Assembly: GCF_001187785.1 (NCBI RefSeq)
Contig: NZ_CP012154.1
Span: 800,501-864,500, forward strand
Source of the DNA: Wenzhouxiangella marina
GTDB lineage: Bacteria > Pseudomonadota > Gammaproteobacteria > Xanthomonadales > Wenzhouxiangellaceae
DNA: 64,000 bases
Reading direction: 5' to 3'
A program made the translations under genes and the position numbers. Each line of letters starts with the position of its first letter. Position 1 is the first letter of the stretch. Shown one piece after another: positions 33,751 through 42,720 of the stretch. The notes beneath the pieces are model-generated. The model was not told the origin of the DNA. It searched no databases and saw only the letters and a program-made list of their open reading frames with translations.

Positions 33751-34944
33751 TCAGTTCGGGTTCAGGAGCACCTGGAGCGGGGCGGCCGGCAGGTTGAAGC
33801 CGGTCGTGGCCGCATTGTTGACGGCAATGGGGACGGTCAGGTTCGGGTTGGTGTTCGGGTTGCAGGCCCCGGTGGCCGGCACGAAGACGGAGGCGGGCGT
33901 CACGGTCGAGGGCAAGGCGGTGGGCGAGCTGCTGTAGATGACGCCGCCGGCTTCGAAGATCTGGCCGATGCCGATGGACGAGGTCGAGCTTGGGCTGACC
34001 AGGACGCTGGGCGTGCCCGTGCAACCCGCGCCGGACCACAGGAGGATGCCCTGGGCGAGCTGGTTGGCTCTGATCTCGAAGGTGTAGCCCTGACTGGTCA
34101 GGAACGAGTGTCCGCGCCCGTTGTAACCCAGGTAATCGAAGTCCAGCGTAGGGTCGTTGATCGGGGTGCCCTGGATCGACACGCTGAAGTTCTGTCCGGA
34201 GGGGCCGGTCGGTCCGATGGGCCCCACGGGGCCAGTCGGTCCCGGCGCGCCCGCAGGACCGGTCGCACCGATGGCGCCTGCCGGTCCCGTCGGGCCGATG
34301 GGACCGATCGGTCCTGGGGCGCCTGCCGGCCCGGTGGCGCCGATCGGCCCGGGTGGTCCCTGGTTACCCTGCGGTCCGATGGGTCCGGTGGGTCCCGCAG
34401 GGCCCGTCGCGCCATCGGCGCCTGCGGGTCCGGTGGCACCGATCGCTCCCGTGGGCCCAGTGGCTCCGATGGGCCCCTGAGCGCCTGCGGGTCCCGTGGC
34501 TCCCATGGCTCCGGTCGGGCCGGTAGGGCCTGGCGGGCCAGCGTTGCCCTGGGGTCCGGTTGCGCCGGCTGGACCCGTGGCGCCGACCGCACCGACCGGG
34601 CCCGGATCGCCCTGGGCGCCCGTCGGTCCCGGCGGCCCGGCGGGGCCGGTCGGGCCCGTCGGACCGATCGCGGCGGCGGCCGTGCATGGCCCGAGGATGC
34701 CTGTAGCGGCCTCGAAGCACAGCACCGAGGTCTGCTCCGGGTCGCCAGCGATGCCCGGCAACACCAGCGTCCCGTCGTCGTTGACCTGCAGGAAGACCGA
34801 GTTGCCAGCGGAATCCTCAACCCGAACGGTGCCGCCCGGCGGCGCCTGAATGACGACGTCGGAGCTCTGCGCCAGTACGGATGCGCTCATCAGCGCGGTA
34901 CTGATGGCAAGAGTGAGTGGCGCCAAGCCACGAAGCTTGTTCAT
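33751..34944 (-). CDS. secreted collagen-like protein
   Basis: A 397-residue exported protein. ATG 34944 ([19 protein letters not shown]) has the ribosome site aagga 9 bases before it; the frame is open further upstream but unsupported. Residues ~30-85 are a beta domain ([20 protein letters not shown]). About 170 residues follow of collagen G-x-y triplets such as [19 protein letters not shown], with almost no charged residues except a few Asp. A C-terminal ~140-residue globular domain contains [20 protein letters not shown], possibly the trimer-forming head. Bacterial collagen-like proteins are usually surface filaments or adhesins. The triplet stretch is internally repetitive DNA and may vary in length between strains. 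Confidence 0.88.
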   Translation of the reverse strand: MNKLRGLAPLTLAISTALMSASVLAQSSDVVIQAPPGGTVRVEDSAGNSVFLQVNDDGTLVLPGIAGDPEQTSVLCFEAATGILGPCTAAAAIGPTGPTGPAGPPGPTGAQGDPGPVGAVGATGPAGATGPQGNAGPPGPTGPTGAMGATGPAGAQGPIGATGPTGAIGATGPAGADGATGPAGPTGPIGPQGNQGPPGPIGATGPAGAPGPIGPIGPTGPAGAIGATGPAGAPGPTGPVGPIGPTGPSGQNFSVSIQGTPINDPTLDFDYLGYNGRGHSFLTSQGYTFEIRANQLAQGILLWSGAGCTGTPSVLVSPSSTSSIGIGQIFEAGGVIYSSSPTALPSTVTPASVFVPATGACNPNTNPNLTVPIAVNNAATTGFNLPAAPLQVLLNPN

Positions 34945-35285
34945 TGCAGGCATTCCTTTTGGATGGATGGTGTGGAAGTGCTCAGTCCAGGGCCTCCCAG
35001 ATACGGAGGATGCGACGTGCGGATCGTCGATGGCGAAAAGGTGATCGGTGAGCGCAAGATCGGTCGATTCGGGATCCCTGCGCTGAGCGCAGGATCCTCG
35101 ACAAGTCCCCATACAGACCAGGATCGAGGCTAGCGCAGTTTCACCTGCCGAACAAGTCTGCGCCATCGAAATGGGGCGTGGTTCCTTGGCAAGGGCGCTT
35201 CGGGCTCTCCAGTCGAAGGCCAGATGATGCCGGGGCGGGTGGACAGCTCGAGCGATCCGATCATTGTCGAGCTTTGCCGGCGAGC
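34945..35285. other. 341-bp gap, nothing recognised
   Basis: The frame of the collagen-like gene stays open through it, but without any ribosome site or protein pattern. Presumably it holds the promoter of the collagen-like gene. Confidence 0.5.
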
Positions 35286-35561
35286 TTACGGAATGGTCCG
35301 GGTAAACAGGCAAGTGATGGCGAAACGAAGGCCGATAAACCCATCCAGAATGGCCCGCACGGTCCCTGGCGGCACATCGGTCAGCTTTTCAGTAGTGAAA
35401 CAGGCCTGTGAAATGAGGCCCGCCAGGCCGAACACCGCAAAGAACAGTGAGTAGCTGTTCCCACCGAGGAGCAAGAAGATGGCGACTGCAAGGGTGAGGA
35501 TCGCCGTATTGAACGCATTGATGACCCGGGCGATCGATTTGCATTGTTGCGTGGAGCTCAT
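35286..35561 (-). CDS. small membrane protein, unknown
   Basis: A 91-residue protein; ATG 35561 has agaaagg upstream, preferred to two earlier ATGs. Two clear membrane spans ([20 protein letters not shown] and [17 protein letters not shown]) and a possible third near the end ([16 protein letters not shown]). No family recognised. It is of the same type as the small membrane protein at 30991, but without evident sequence match. Confidence 0.6.
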   Translation of the reverse strand: MSSTQQCKSIARVINAFNTAILTLAVAIFLLLGGNSYSLFFAVFGLAGLISQACFTTEKLTDVPPGTVRAILDGFIGLRFAITCLFTRTIP

Positions 35562-35990
35562 TGGCCTTTCTCCAGTCATCTTGAGTCCCTCGTTCATAGC
35601 TGTATGACTGCATCCGGGAAGGGATTGCCAGGAGTTCGGTGCCGTGCCGGATGACTTCGTTTGGCTTCAAGCCAGAGCGGTCGTCGGACCGCGGTCCCTG
35701 GCTTCACGGTCAGTCCGGAGAATCTCCGGCATTCCAGCATGGCGCCAGCAACCCACGGACCCATGATCGCAGACACAAGAGGCTGTAGTCAAACACTGGC
35801 TTTTTGACGGGGCCTGGCGGCGTTTGGCGAGGCCAGGGCAGGCGTGATCGCCCGTCGCCGTGCCAAACGCTGCGCTCACGCCTTTGGCGCTTTTCGCACG
35901 TGATGTTGCTTGTCGGGCTTTTCGCCTTGGCAAGAGGCGGTTGGTCGCGGGCCGTTTCACCGGTCTTGAATCAACCTCTGCGGCATGGAC
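35562..35990. other. 429-bp gap with dispersed repeat
   Basis: Holds the second copy of the 32-bp repeat (35762-35793). A minus-strand frame across it reads CLTTASCVCDHGS, mirrored at the other copy by DLTTAACVCHY, so both may be relics of one element. No supported gene. Confidence 0.45.
35762..35793. repeat. 32-bp dispersed repeat, copy 2
   Basis: Matches 25477-25508 at 28 of 32 positions in the same orientation (core gcagacacaagaggctgtag). Flanks diverge quickly. Confidence 0.6.
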
Positions 35991-36668
35991 TCAGTCGGAC
36001 GGCCCTTCGAAGCGATCTCCGAAGATGACGATGAAGGGATAGAACTCCGAATCATCCTCTGAATCGAAGCAGTCGAAGTCATCGAGGTCGAAGAAGCCGT
36101 CGCCGTCATTGTCGAGGCCGTCGCTGCACTGGGTGTGGCGCTCGGTGTTGTCGAGTGCATCGATGCAGTCGAAGTCATCGAGGTCGAAGAAGCCATCGTT
36201 ATCGTTGTCCAGGCCGTCCGCGCATTGGGTCGGTCCCTCGAGGTCGTCTTCGGCATCGGTGCAGTCGAAGTCGTCCAGGTCGAAAAAGCCATCGTTGTCG
36301 TTGTCCAGTCCATCGCTGCACTGGGTGGCCCGCTCCGTGTCGTCCTCGGCATTGACGCAGTCGAAGTCATCGAGATCGAAGAAGCCGTCGTTGTCGTTGT
36401 CCAGGCCGTCGTCGCACTCGGGCGGACGCTCGGAATTGTCGGTCGGTCCACTGCAGTCGAAGTCGTCCAGATCGATGAAGCCGTCGGCATCATTGTCGAA
36501 GCCGTCGCTGCATTCGGGGGTGGCCAGGGCCGTGTGGCTTAGGGCAAGGAGGAGGCAGAGCACGAAGGGGTGCACAGCCCTGAACAGTTTCGCGCCGGCG
36601 GTGCGCTGCTGGGGAGCTTCGATCTTCCCTGAGGCACCGGAGTCTGCTGCGTTGTGATGGACGTCCAT
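35991..36668 (-). CDS. secreted calcium-binding-type tandem repeat protein with DRFE tail
   Basis: A 225-residue exported protein. A 30-residue polar leader precedes the signal core (VLCLLLALSHTALATPEC). Residues 51-210 are five near-identical 32-residue repeats of the form CxDGLDNDNDGFFDLDDFDC, continuing through acidic DDTER-like linkers. The DxDxDG loops match thrombospondin type-3/EF-hand-like calcium sites, and each repeat has a cysteine pair. The end is YPFIVIFGDRFEGPSD, a full DRFE tail, duplicated as an orphan at 31372. Likely a surface calcium-binding spacer or matrix protein. Confidence 0.82.
   Translation of the reverse strand: MDVHHNAADSGASGKIEAPQQRTAGAKLFRAVHPFVLCLLLALSHTALATPECSDGFDNDADGFIDLDDFDCSGPTDNSERPPECDDGLDNDNDGFFDLDDFDCVNAEDDTERATQCSDGLDNDNDGFFDLDDFDCTDAEDDLEGPTQCADGLDNDNDGFFDLDDFDCIDALDNTERHTQCSDGLDNDGDGFFDLDDFDCFDSEDDSEFYPFIVIFGDRFEGPSD
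36039..36518 (-). repeat. five 96-bp tandem repeats
   Basis: DNA encoding the five 32-residue acidic repeats of the 35991 gene. Units are highly similar at the base level, so unit number can change by recombination or slippage. Confidence 0.85.
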
Positions 36669-36787
36669 ACGGGCCGCGCTCCTTGGTTCTCCCTCGGGGA
36701 GTATACCCGGCGCTGGTCCGACGGCCGGAGGGGGTGACGAAGGCCCATCCAGACGGGCGTCCTTCTGGCGCCGGTGACCGATGCCCG

Positions 36788-37327
36788 CTAAAGCCCCTGC
36801 GACTTCGCCGAGGGCAGGTCCTTGGGGCGGACGAAGCGCAGCAGTCGTCCGCTGTCGGACTGGCGATCGGTCATCGACGAAAGGCTCAGTTCGAATTCGG
36901 CCAGCGCGCCCGTGGGGAGCTTCGTCTGCAGTCGATCGACCGCTGCCGGCTCGCCCTCGCCACAGAGGGCGCGGGCAAGATCGTGCATTCCGGGGTTGTG
37001 TCCGACCAGCAGGATGCGAGCGTCGTCGTCACCAGCCGCTTCCTCCAGAGCGATGGCCAGGATGTCCATCGCGTCGGCGTGGTAGAGGTCGCGACGGCTG
37101 GCCAGTTCGATCCGAGGATCGAAGGCGGCCTGGAACAGGCGGGCCGTGGTCCAGGCGCGGGCGGCGGTGGAGCTGACGATGCGATCGACGCGGAGGTCCG
37201 TGCCGGCGAAGTAGGCGCCCATCGCGGGGGCGGCCCGTTCGCCGCGCGGGGCCAGGGGGCGATCGTGGTCGCGAAGCCCCGGCGTGTCCCAGGCAGATTT
37301 CGCGTGTCTGAGCAGGAGTAGTCGCAT
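36788..37327 (-). CDS. sixA: SixA-type phosphohistidine phosphatase
   Basis: A 179-residue histidine-phosphatase-superfamily protein. The catalytic LRHAKS motif is at residues 6-11, the form typical of SixA rather than the RHG of mutases. The second catalytic histidine is in ILLVGHNPGMHDLAR, and the arginine in IVSSTAARAWTTA. Length fits the family. SixA removes phosphate from histidine in phosphotransfer proteins. The gene is alone; its targets are unknown. Cytoplasmic. Confidence 0.88.
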   Translation of the reverse strand: MRLLLLRHAKSAWDTPGLRDHDRPLAPRGERAAPAMGAYFAGTDLRVDRIVSSTAARAWTTARLFQAAFDPRIELASRRDLYHADAMDILAIALEEAAGDDDARILLVGHNPGMHDLARALCGEGEPAAVDRLQTKLPTGALAEFELSLSSMTDRQSDSGRLLRFVRPKDLPSAKSQGL

Positions 37328-37493
37328 GGTTGACGCTCGCTGGTTGGGATCGACGTGCTGGCTTCGGTCACTCTAGTCCCGGGTCCGTGGTCTGGACAAG
37401 TCCCCGACGGGCCGCTCCCGACATCAGACTTGCGCATCGTCCTGAGCTAAGCTGTGCCCCCCAGATTCCATTGCCGCACTACCGGAGTTCCCC

Positions 37494-37847
37494 ATGAGCA
37501 ACCGCGTCCAGCAGTTCACCGAATACCGCCGCAAGATGAACGAGCGCCTTCTGGCCGAGGACAACCGCGTGATCAAGCGCATGTTCTCCCTTGATTCCCT
37601 GACCTACAGCGGCGAGGGTGCCCTCGATCACAAGAGCAAGGAGCTGATGGGCCTGGTGGCCTCGCTGGTGCTGCGCTGCGACGACTGCGTCAGCTATCAC
37701 ATTGCCCAGAGCGTCGAGGCCGGCGCCAGCCGCGAGGAGATCATGGAGACGATGAGCATCGGCCTGGTGGTCGGCGGAACCATCGTGATTCCGCATCTGC
37801 GCCGGGCGACCGAGTTCCTGGACGAAGTCACCGGAGCCGAGGCATGA
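37494..37847 (+). CDS. AhpD-like carboxymuconolactone decarboxylase family protein
   Basis: A 117-residue helical protein with the AhpD-like core: KELMGLVASLVLRCDDCVSY has the CxxC redox pair, and His follows at YHIAQSVEAGASREEIMETM. The fold suits peroxide or thiol redox reactions. The gene overlaps the DsrE-like gene by 4 bases (ATGA), so the two are co-expressed and may act on thiols together, although the partner is exported and this one is cytoplasmic. Confidence 0.88.
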   Translation: MSNRVQQFTEYRRKMNERLLAEDNRVIKRMFSLDSLTYSGEGALDHKSKELMGLVASLVLRCDDCVSYHIAQSVEAGASREEIMETMSIGLVVGGTIVIPHLRRATEFLDEVTGAEA

Positions 37848-38386
37848 GTCGGGCAGCATTCCTGCTGCTGCTGACGCTGCCCGTCGCCGCCCTCTCGCAG
37901 TCCCTGCCGGAGAGCTTCACCACCGGCCCGGCGATTGCCGATCACGGCCCGGTCGCGCCGCAGCCCGACGACGCCTTCAACCTCGTGCCGGGTGAGACCT
38001 ATCGCATCCTGTTCGACGTGGCCAGCGGCTCGGCCGACACGCACGTGCTGAATCGCCGCCTCGAATCGGTCGCCCGTTTCGTCAACCTGCATGCCCGCGC
38101 CGGCATCGATCCCGAAGACCTGCAGATCGAGGTCGTCACCCACGGCGGCACCCTGTTCGACGTCCTGTCCCGCGAGGCCTATCGCGAGCGCTTCGGCGTC
38201 GAGCATCCGAACGCCGATCTCCTCGAGGCCTTGATGGAAGCCGGCGTGACGATCTACCTCTGCGGACAGAGCGCGTCGGCGCGCGGCGTCAGCGCCGAGG
38301 AACTCGCGCCGGGCGTGAAGCTCGCGCACTCGGCGATGACGGTGCTGGTGCGGCGTCAGTCCGAGGGCTGGGCACTCCTGCCCTGA
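37844..38386 (+). CDS. exported DsrE/F-like protein
   Basis: A 180-residue protein with a signal peptide (MSRAAFLLLLTLPVAALSQS). The rest matches the DsrE/DsrF-like fold: YRILFDVASGSADTHVLNRR, LQIEVVTHGGTLFDVLSRE, GVTIYLCGQSASARGVSAEE and KLAHSAMTVLVRRQSEGWAL. The cysteine in YLCGQSA is at the place of the active cysteine of this family. Periplasmic members occur near sulfur or redox genes. Translationally coupled to the AhpD-like gene. Confidence 0.85.
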   Translation: MSRAAFLLLLTLPVAALSQSLPESFTTGPAIADHGPVAPQPDDAFNLVPGETYRILFDVASGSADTHVLNRRLESVARFVNLHARAGIDPEDLQIEVVTHGGTLFDVLSREAYRERFGVEHPNADLLEALMEAGVTIYLCGQSASARGVSAEELAPGVKLAHSAMTVLVRRQSEGWALLP

Positions 38387-38539
38387 GCATCCACTTGCGC
38401 CGCAGCCATGTCGAGAAAAGGCAGCTTTTCAATTCGTTGGCCGGTGACACACATCTTGACAGTGTGGGGCGCTAGAGTGGATCCACGCTCGAGCTTTCGG
38501 GCGCATCCGTCTTGAACGACACGATGTGGAGGAGCTGCG

Positions 38540-38908
38540 ATGAACCCTACTCGAATCACTCTGGTGGCCGGCCTGTTCCTGCTGGCCCTTTCGGCCTGTG
38601 CGACCGATCGCCACAACAATCCGCCCGGACCGCGAGGCGGCCCCGGCGCCAGTCCGGATCGGATCACCATCGTCGTTCGCGGCGCGCCGGTCGTGTTCGT
38701 TCGACGATCGGGCCGCTACTACTTCCACCCCGAGCACGGCTTCTTTCATTCGGATTACGGGTGGTGGAACCAGTCACGGCGCTGCTGGGTCGACCGCGAC
38801 GACAATCCACCCGGTCGACGCGGCGGGCGCGGCACGAACTGGGAGAACCCGCCCGGTCTGCGCGGTGGCCCCGGTGCCTCTCCGGATCGCTACGGGCGCT
38901 GCCGCTAG
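38540..38908 (+). CDS. small lipoprotein with duplicated NPPG motif
   Basis: A 122-residue lipoprotein, ATG 38540 with ggaggag upstream, lipobox LSAC (Cys20). The mature part has NPPGPRGGPGASPDR near the N-terminus and NPPGLRGGPGASPDR near the C-terminus, framing an aromatic core (RRSGRYYFHPEHGFFHSDYG and then WWNQSRRCW). The two Pro/Gly-rich copies look like an internal duplication. No known family; an envelope role is likely. Confidence 0.72.
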   Translation: MNPTRITLVAGLFLLALSACATDRHNNPPGPRGGPGASPDRITIVVRGAPVVFVRRSGRYYFHPEHGFFHSDYGWWNQSRRCWVDRDDNPPGRRGGRGTNWENPPGLRGGPGASPDRYGRCR

Positions 38909-38923
38909 GGTCCTTCGAGGGCG

Positions 38924-39040
38924 TCAACCGGACTCGAAGCGGTCCTCGAAGATCTGGTTCTCGGGCGCTTGGTGATCGGCGCTGCAGGAGGCGCTGCAGG
39001 AGGCGCTCGCGCCGCCGAGATTGCTCCTGTCATGGAGAAC
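38924..39040 (-). pseudogene. second orphan DRFE tail
   Basis: The open frame reads SASCSASCSADHQAPENQ then IFEDRFESG and stops. No start codon lies between the upstream TAG and the tail, and no gene body exists. Two tandem copies of gctgcaggaggc lie inside. It sits between a lipoprotein and the PhoD-like gene, on the opposite strand. Confidence 0.45.
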
Positions 39041-39113
39041 GGGCTAGGATCGGGTCTCGGCATCGCCGTTTCCCGAATCCCGCTTCCGTATCCAGCTCGA
39101 GGGGAGAGCGTTC

Positions 39114-40292
39114 ATGTTTCGACCGAGGTCATGGTCAAGGTCCATTCCCGTTCTTGTCGTCTGCATGCTTCTGGCGGCCTGCGCCAGTGCGCCGCGCGAT
39201 CGAGGCAACGCGCCTGATCACGCGAACTCCGCCGCTGAGGCCCTGAAGGCCTACTTCGCCTGGGCGGATCGCTCCGACTGGCCGCGGGTGCCCGCCGCCT
39301 TGCCGTGGCCGAAGGAGCGGGCTCTGACGCGCATCGCCGTGGCGTCCTGTCGGGGGCAGGACGAGCCGGCGCCGATTCTCGACGTGCTGCGGGCTCGCGA
39401 CCCCGATCTGTTCCTTTATATCGGCGACAACGTCTACGGCGACGTCTGGTCCCTGTCGCCCGACATGGAGGAGTTGATGAGAGCCTATGCCGAGCTGTCC
39501 GAACAGCGCGACTTCCAGCGAGTGGCGGCCGCGGTGCCGATCATGGCCACCTGGGATGACCATGACTACGGCATGAACGACGGCGGCCGGACCTACTACG
39601 GCAAGTACGGCAGCGAGGCGATCTTCGAGACCTACTGGGGGATGGAGGACCATCCGGTCGCCGACCGCGATGGCGTCTACTACTCGGAGACCTTCGGCCC
39701 CGAGGGACAGCGGGTCCAGATCATCATGCTGGACACGCGCTTCTTCAGAACCGACCTGACCCGCTCACCGAACCGCGGCGCGGCCGGCATGGAGCGCTAC
39801 GTGCCTTCCGATGCGCCGGATCAGGACATGCTGGGTCCCGAGCAATGGGCCTGGCTGGAAGCCGAACTTCGCAAGCCCGCCGATCTGCGCCTGCTGGTAT
39901 CGAGCGTGCAGGTGCTGGCCGACGTCCACGGCTGGGAAGCCTGGAAGCAGCTGCCGAGATCCCAGGCGCGGCTCTACGAGATCATCGAGACCAGCGGTGC
40001 AAATGGAGTGATCCTGGTGTCCGGCGATCGACACCTGTCGGCTCTCTATCGACAGGGTGGGATCACGGACTACCCGCTCTACGAACTCACGGCCTCGTCC
40101 CTGAACCGGGTCGTGCGCGACGAGAACGATGAAATGAGCAGCAACCAGCTGGGTCCGGCCTACGCGCGGGAGAATTTCGGCGAAATCACCATCGACTGGT
40201 CAGCGCGCCAGGTCAGCCTCACCGTGCACGACATGGAAGGCGATGCGGTGCTGGAGCAATCGATCCCCTTTGCCGATATCAGCCTGGAGTAG
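39114..40292 (+). CDS. PhoD-like metallophosphatase lipoprotein
   Basis: A 392-residue protein with lipobox LLAAC (Cys23) after an N-terminal hydrophobic run. Phosphatase motifs of the PhoD family are present: IAVASCRGQDEPAP, DLFLYIGDNVYGD, IMATWDDHDYGMNDGG, MLDTRFFRT and VILVSGDRHLSALYRQGG. PhoD enzymes are calcium/iron phosphodiesterases that release phosphate from diverse esters; most use Tat export, whereas here a lipobox is seen and no twin arginine. The predicted location is the outer-membrane face. A short hairpin at 40291 follows. Confidence 0.88.
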   Translation: MFRPRSWSRSIPVLVVCMLLAACASAPRDRGNAPDHANSAAEALKAYFAWADRSDWPRVPAALPWPKERALTRIAVASCRGQDEPAPILDVLRARDPDLFLYIGDNVYGDVWSLSPDMEELMRAYAELSEQRDFQRVAAAVPIMATWDDHDYGMNDGGRTYYGKYGSEAIFETYWGMEDHPVADRDGVYYSETFGPEGQRVQIIMLDTRFFRTDLTRSPNRGAAGMERYVPSDAPDQDMLGPEQWAWLEAELRKPADLRLLVSSVQVLADVHGWEAWKQLPRSQARLYEIIETSGANGVILVSGDRHLSALYRQGGITDYPLYELTASSLNRVVRDENDEMSSNQLGPAYARENFGEITIDWSARQVSLTVHDMEGDAVLEQSIPFADISLE

Positions 40293-40308
40293 GGTCGAAA
40301 CAGACCCT
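40291..40308. terminator. short hairpin between convergent genes
   Basis: A 6-bp stem (agggtc/gaccct) with a 6-base loop overlaps the PhoD-like stop and lies just before the convergent c-di-GMP gene end. Weak and without a T-run. Confidence 0.3.
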
Positions 40309-40315
40309 CTGCTAC

Positions 40316-42544
40316 CTAGCCCCGCAGCCTCAGCCAGACCTCGAAATCGGCCGCCGGCAATGGCCGGCAATAGTGGAAGCCCTGGGCCTGGTCGCAGTTC
40401 ATCGCTTTCAGGGCCTCGAGCGTGGCCGCGTCCTCGACGCCTTCGGCTACGGCCTGGAGGCCGAAGCTGTGGGACAGATCGATGACCGAACGGACCAGGG
40501 TCGCGTCCGATTCGTCCCGCAACAGATCCTGGACGAAGCTCTTGTCGATCTTGAGCACGTGCACCGGAAGGCGCTTGAGGTAACTCATCGAGGAATAGCC
40601 GGTACCGAAATCGTCGACGGCGATCGAGACGCCGTAGGCCCGCATGGCCTCGAGGGACTCCAGCGCGCGAACCGGGTCGACGATCAGGGCGCTCTCGGTG
40701 ATCTCGATCTCCAGCCGGGATGCTGGAACATCGTGATCGAGCAGCATCGCGTTGAGATCGTCGGCAAAGCGATGGTCGACGAGGTTGCGCGCCGAGACGT
40801 TGACGCTGATGTTCATGTCGATGCCCTGGTCCAGCCAGACTTTCAGCTGGGCGAGCGCGGTTCGCAGCACCCAGCGGGTCAACTGGTGGATCAGGTTGTT
40901 GAGCTCGGCGCTGACGATGAACTCATCGGGTGGAATCATGCCGTGTTCGGGATGCTGCCAGCGCAACAGGGCCTCGCAGTGCGTGCATCGGTCATCGGAT
41001 AGATCGACCCGCGGATGGTAGTGCAGGCTCAGGCCGTTGCGCTCGATGGCCTCGACCAGGTCCGACATCAGGGTCAGGTGCCGCTTGTCCTTCTGATCGA
41101 GCTCGGGGTCGAAGAGGGCGTAGCCGGCGGCCTTACGCTTGGCCCGGTACAGGGCGACATCGGCGCAGCGCAGCAGGGCATGGCCATCGGTGCCGTGCAG
41201 AGGCGAAAGCGAGATGCCGATGCTCGTGTCCACGTGCAGGTCGATGTCGCGCCCCGAGAACGGCCGGTCGAATTCCTCGAGCAATCGCTCGGTCAGTTCG
41301 ATGGCTTCGTCTTCGCTGCCGATGTTCGCGAGGATGACGAACTCATCGCCGCCCAGACGATAGACTTTGCAGGCATGACGATCGGCGAAGCGTCGCAGCC
41401 GATGGCCGACGATGATGAGCATTTCGTCGCCGAAATCATGGCCCAGGGTGTCGTTGACTTCCTTGAACCGGTTCAGGTCCAGCAGGTAGACGGCCTGGTG
41501 AATCGCGACCGGAGAGTCGAATTCGATGCGAGCCGAGGCATCACGGTGGTAGCTGTCGCGATTGGGCAGGCCGGTCAGGGAATCGTGCAGGGCCCGGTAC
41601 TCGAGGGCGGCCTTCGATTCCTCGAGTTCGATTTCGGCCTGCTTGCGCGCCGAGATGTCGCGAACGATGCCCATCACGCACCAGTCGGTTCCCCTGGGCG
41701 TCCGGCTCAGGGTCACCTCGCTGTCGAACTCCTTGCCGGAAAAGGTGCGGTGGCGCCATTCGAAACGTTGCACCTTGCCCGTCAGCGCGCTTTGCACGTA
41801 GCGCCGGGCGAGATCCCGGGACGGCGTGCCGTCGGGCTGCTGCTCGGGGGAGATGGCGGCGGGGCCAGCGCCCAGCAGCTGTTCTCGCGTGCACTCGTAC
41901 ATGGTTTCGGCGGCCGGGTTGCAGTCGATGAACACGCCGTTCGAGACGATGAAGATGCTGTCGGCTGAATGATCGAACAATGACCGATAGTGGCTTTCCC
42001 GCTCGCGCAGCTGCTCGAGGATCATCATCTGGTCGATCAGTTCGGCCAGGGAGCTGACGAAGACCTTCTCGCTGCGGCTCCATTCGCGCGACTCGCCCAC
42101 CGACTCGACGCACAGCACGCCGCGCAGCTGGCCTTCGAAGCGCAGGGTCGCGTCGAGCATGGAGCGAATGTCCAGCTGGCGAAGGTAGTCTTCCGCCAGT
42201 TCGCTGGTGCGCGGGTCCGCGCAGGCATCTTCGGCATCGATCAGCCGCTCGCCGACCAGGGCCTTGAAGTAACGTGGGATGTCCTGCTCTCGGAGCACGG
42301 CCCCGCGCTCGAAGGCGCCGCTGCGTCGATCGTAGAGCACCGCGCAGCTCAGGCGCCCGCTGGCCTGATCGAAGGTCCAGACGCTGACTCGTGCGACGTC
42401 CAGGCTCTCCGAGCAGCTGGTGACGATCAGCTTCAGGGATTCATCCAGGCTGGACGCGAAGATCCGCTGGTCCTTCGTCAGGCCCACATAGACCTGATCG
42501 AGGTTCCTGGCGCTGCGCGGATGGATGGAAGAGGCCGACGGCAT
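40316..42544 (-). CDS. GAF-PAS-GGDEF-EAL c-di-GMP signalling protein
   Basis: A 742-residue cytoplasmic protein. Residues ~20-170 are a GAF domain (KLIVTSCSESLDVARVSVWT), ~185-310 a PAS domain (RSLFDHSADSIFIVSNGVF) with a PAC end (GIVRDISARKQAE). GGDEF follows (~320-480), with an intact active site at ~397 in RLGGDEFVI and SLTGLPNRDSYHRD before it. The EAL domain runs from ~495 to the end with an intact EALLRW at ~523, DFGTGYSSMSYLKRLP and the late AEGVE. Both sites look catalytic, so it may make and cleave c-di-GMP, with GAF and PAS sensing the signals. No transmembrane segment. Single gene. Confidence 0.93.
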   Translation of the reverse strand: MPSASSIHPRSARNLDQVYVGLTKDQRIFASSLDESLKLIVTSCSESLDVARVSVWTFDQASGRLSCAVLYDRRSGAFERGAVLREQDIPRYFKALVGERLIDAEDACADPRTSELAEDYLRQLDIRSMLDATLRFEGQLRGVLCVESVGESREWSRSEKVFVSSLAELIDQMMILEQLRERESHYRSLFDHSADSIFIVSNGVFIDCNPAAETMYECTREQLLGAGPAAISPEQQPDGTPSRDLARRYVQSALTGKVQRFEWRHRTFSGKEFDSEVTLSRTPRGTDWCVMGIVRDISARKQAEIELEESKAALEYRALHDSLTGLPNRDSYHRDASARIEFDSPVAIHQAVYLLDLNRFKEVNDTLGHDFGDEMLIIVGHRLRRFADRHACKVYRLGGDEFVILANIGSEDEAIELTERLLEEFDRPFSGRDIDLHVDTSIGISLSPLHGTDGHALLRCADVALYRAKRKAAGYALFDPELDQKDKRHLTLMSDLVEAIERNGLSLHYHPRVDLSDDRCTHCEALLRWQHPEHGMIPPDEFIVSAELNNLIHQLTRWVLRTALAQLKVWLDQGIDMNISVNVSARNLVDHRFADDLNAMLLDHDVPASRLEIEITESALIVDPVRALESLEAMRAYGVSIAVDDFGTGYSSMSYLKRLPVHVLKIDKSFVQDLLRDESDATLVRSVIDLSHSFGLQAVAEGVEDAATLEALKAMNCDQAQGFHYCRPLPAADFEVWLRLRG

Positions 42545-42720
42545 GGAATTTAGGACCCTTGGGCTTTGGCCAGTCTAGCAGAATCGAGGCGGGCCCCGAG
42601 GGCCGAGCCGGGCAGCCTTTGCAGGCTTGTTGCTTTCGGCATTTGCGCGCATACTTGCAGGAATCGCCGGATTCCAGGCGAAACCGCGCTCAGCGCCAAT
42701 GAACAAGGGAGGATCGACCC

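Noticed and set aside
33551-34039. N-terminal extension of the M3 peptidase frame
   Set aside because: The signal peptide begins at ATG 33550; the upstream part shadows the collagen-like gene and has Gln/Arg-rich nonsense composition.
34250-34680. Collagen-coding triplet DNA as a CRISPR or minisatellite
   Set aside because: The periodicity is codon-based (9 bp and multiples) with variable bases and no spacer structure.
33715-35133. Long plus-strand ORF of 472 codons across the collagen-like gene
   Set aside because: It is the antisense shadow of the collagen-like gene; the composition is G/R-rich with no domain, start site or family pattern.
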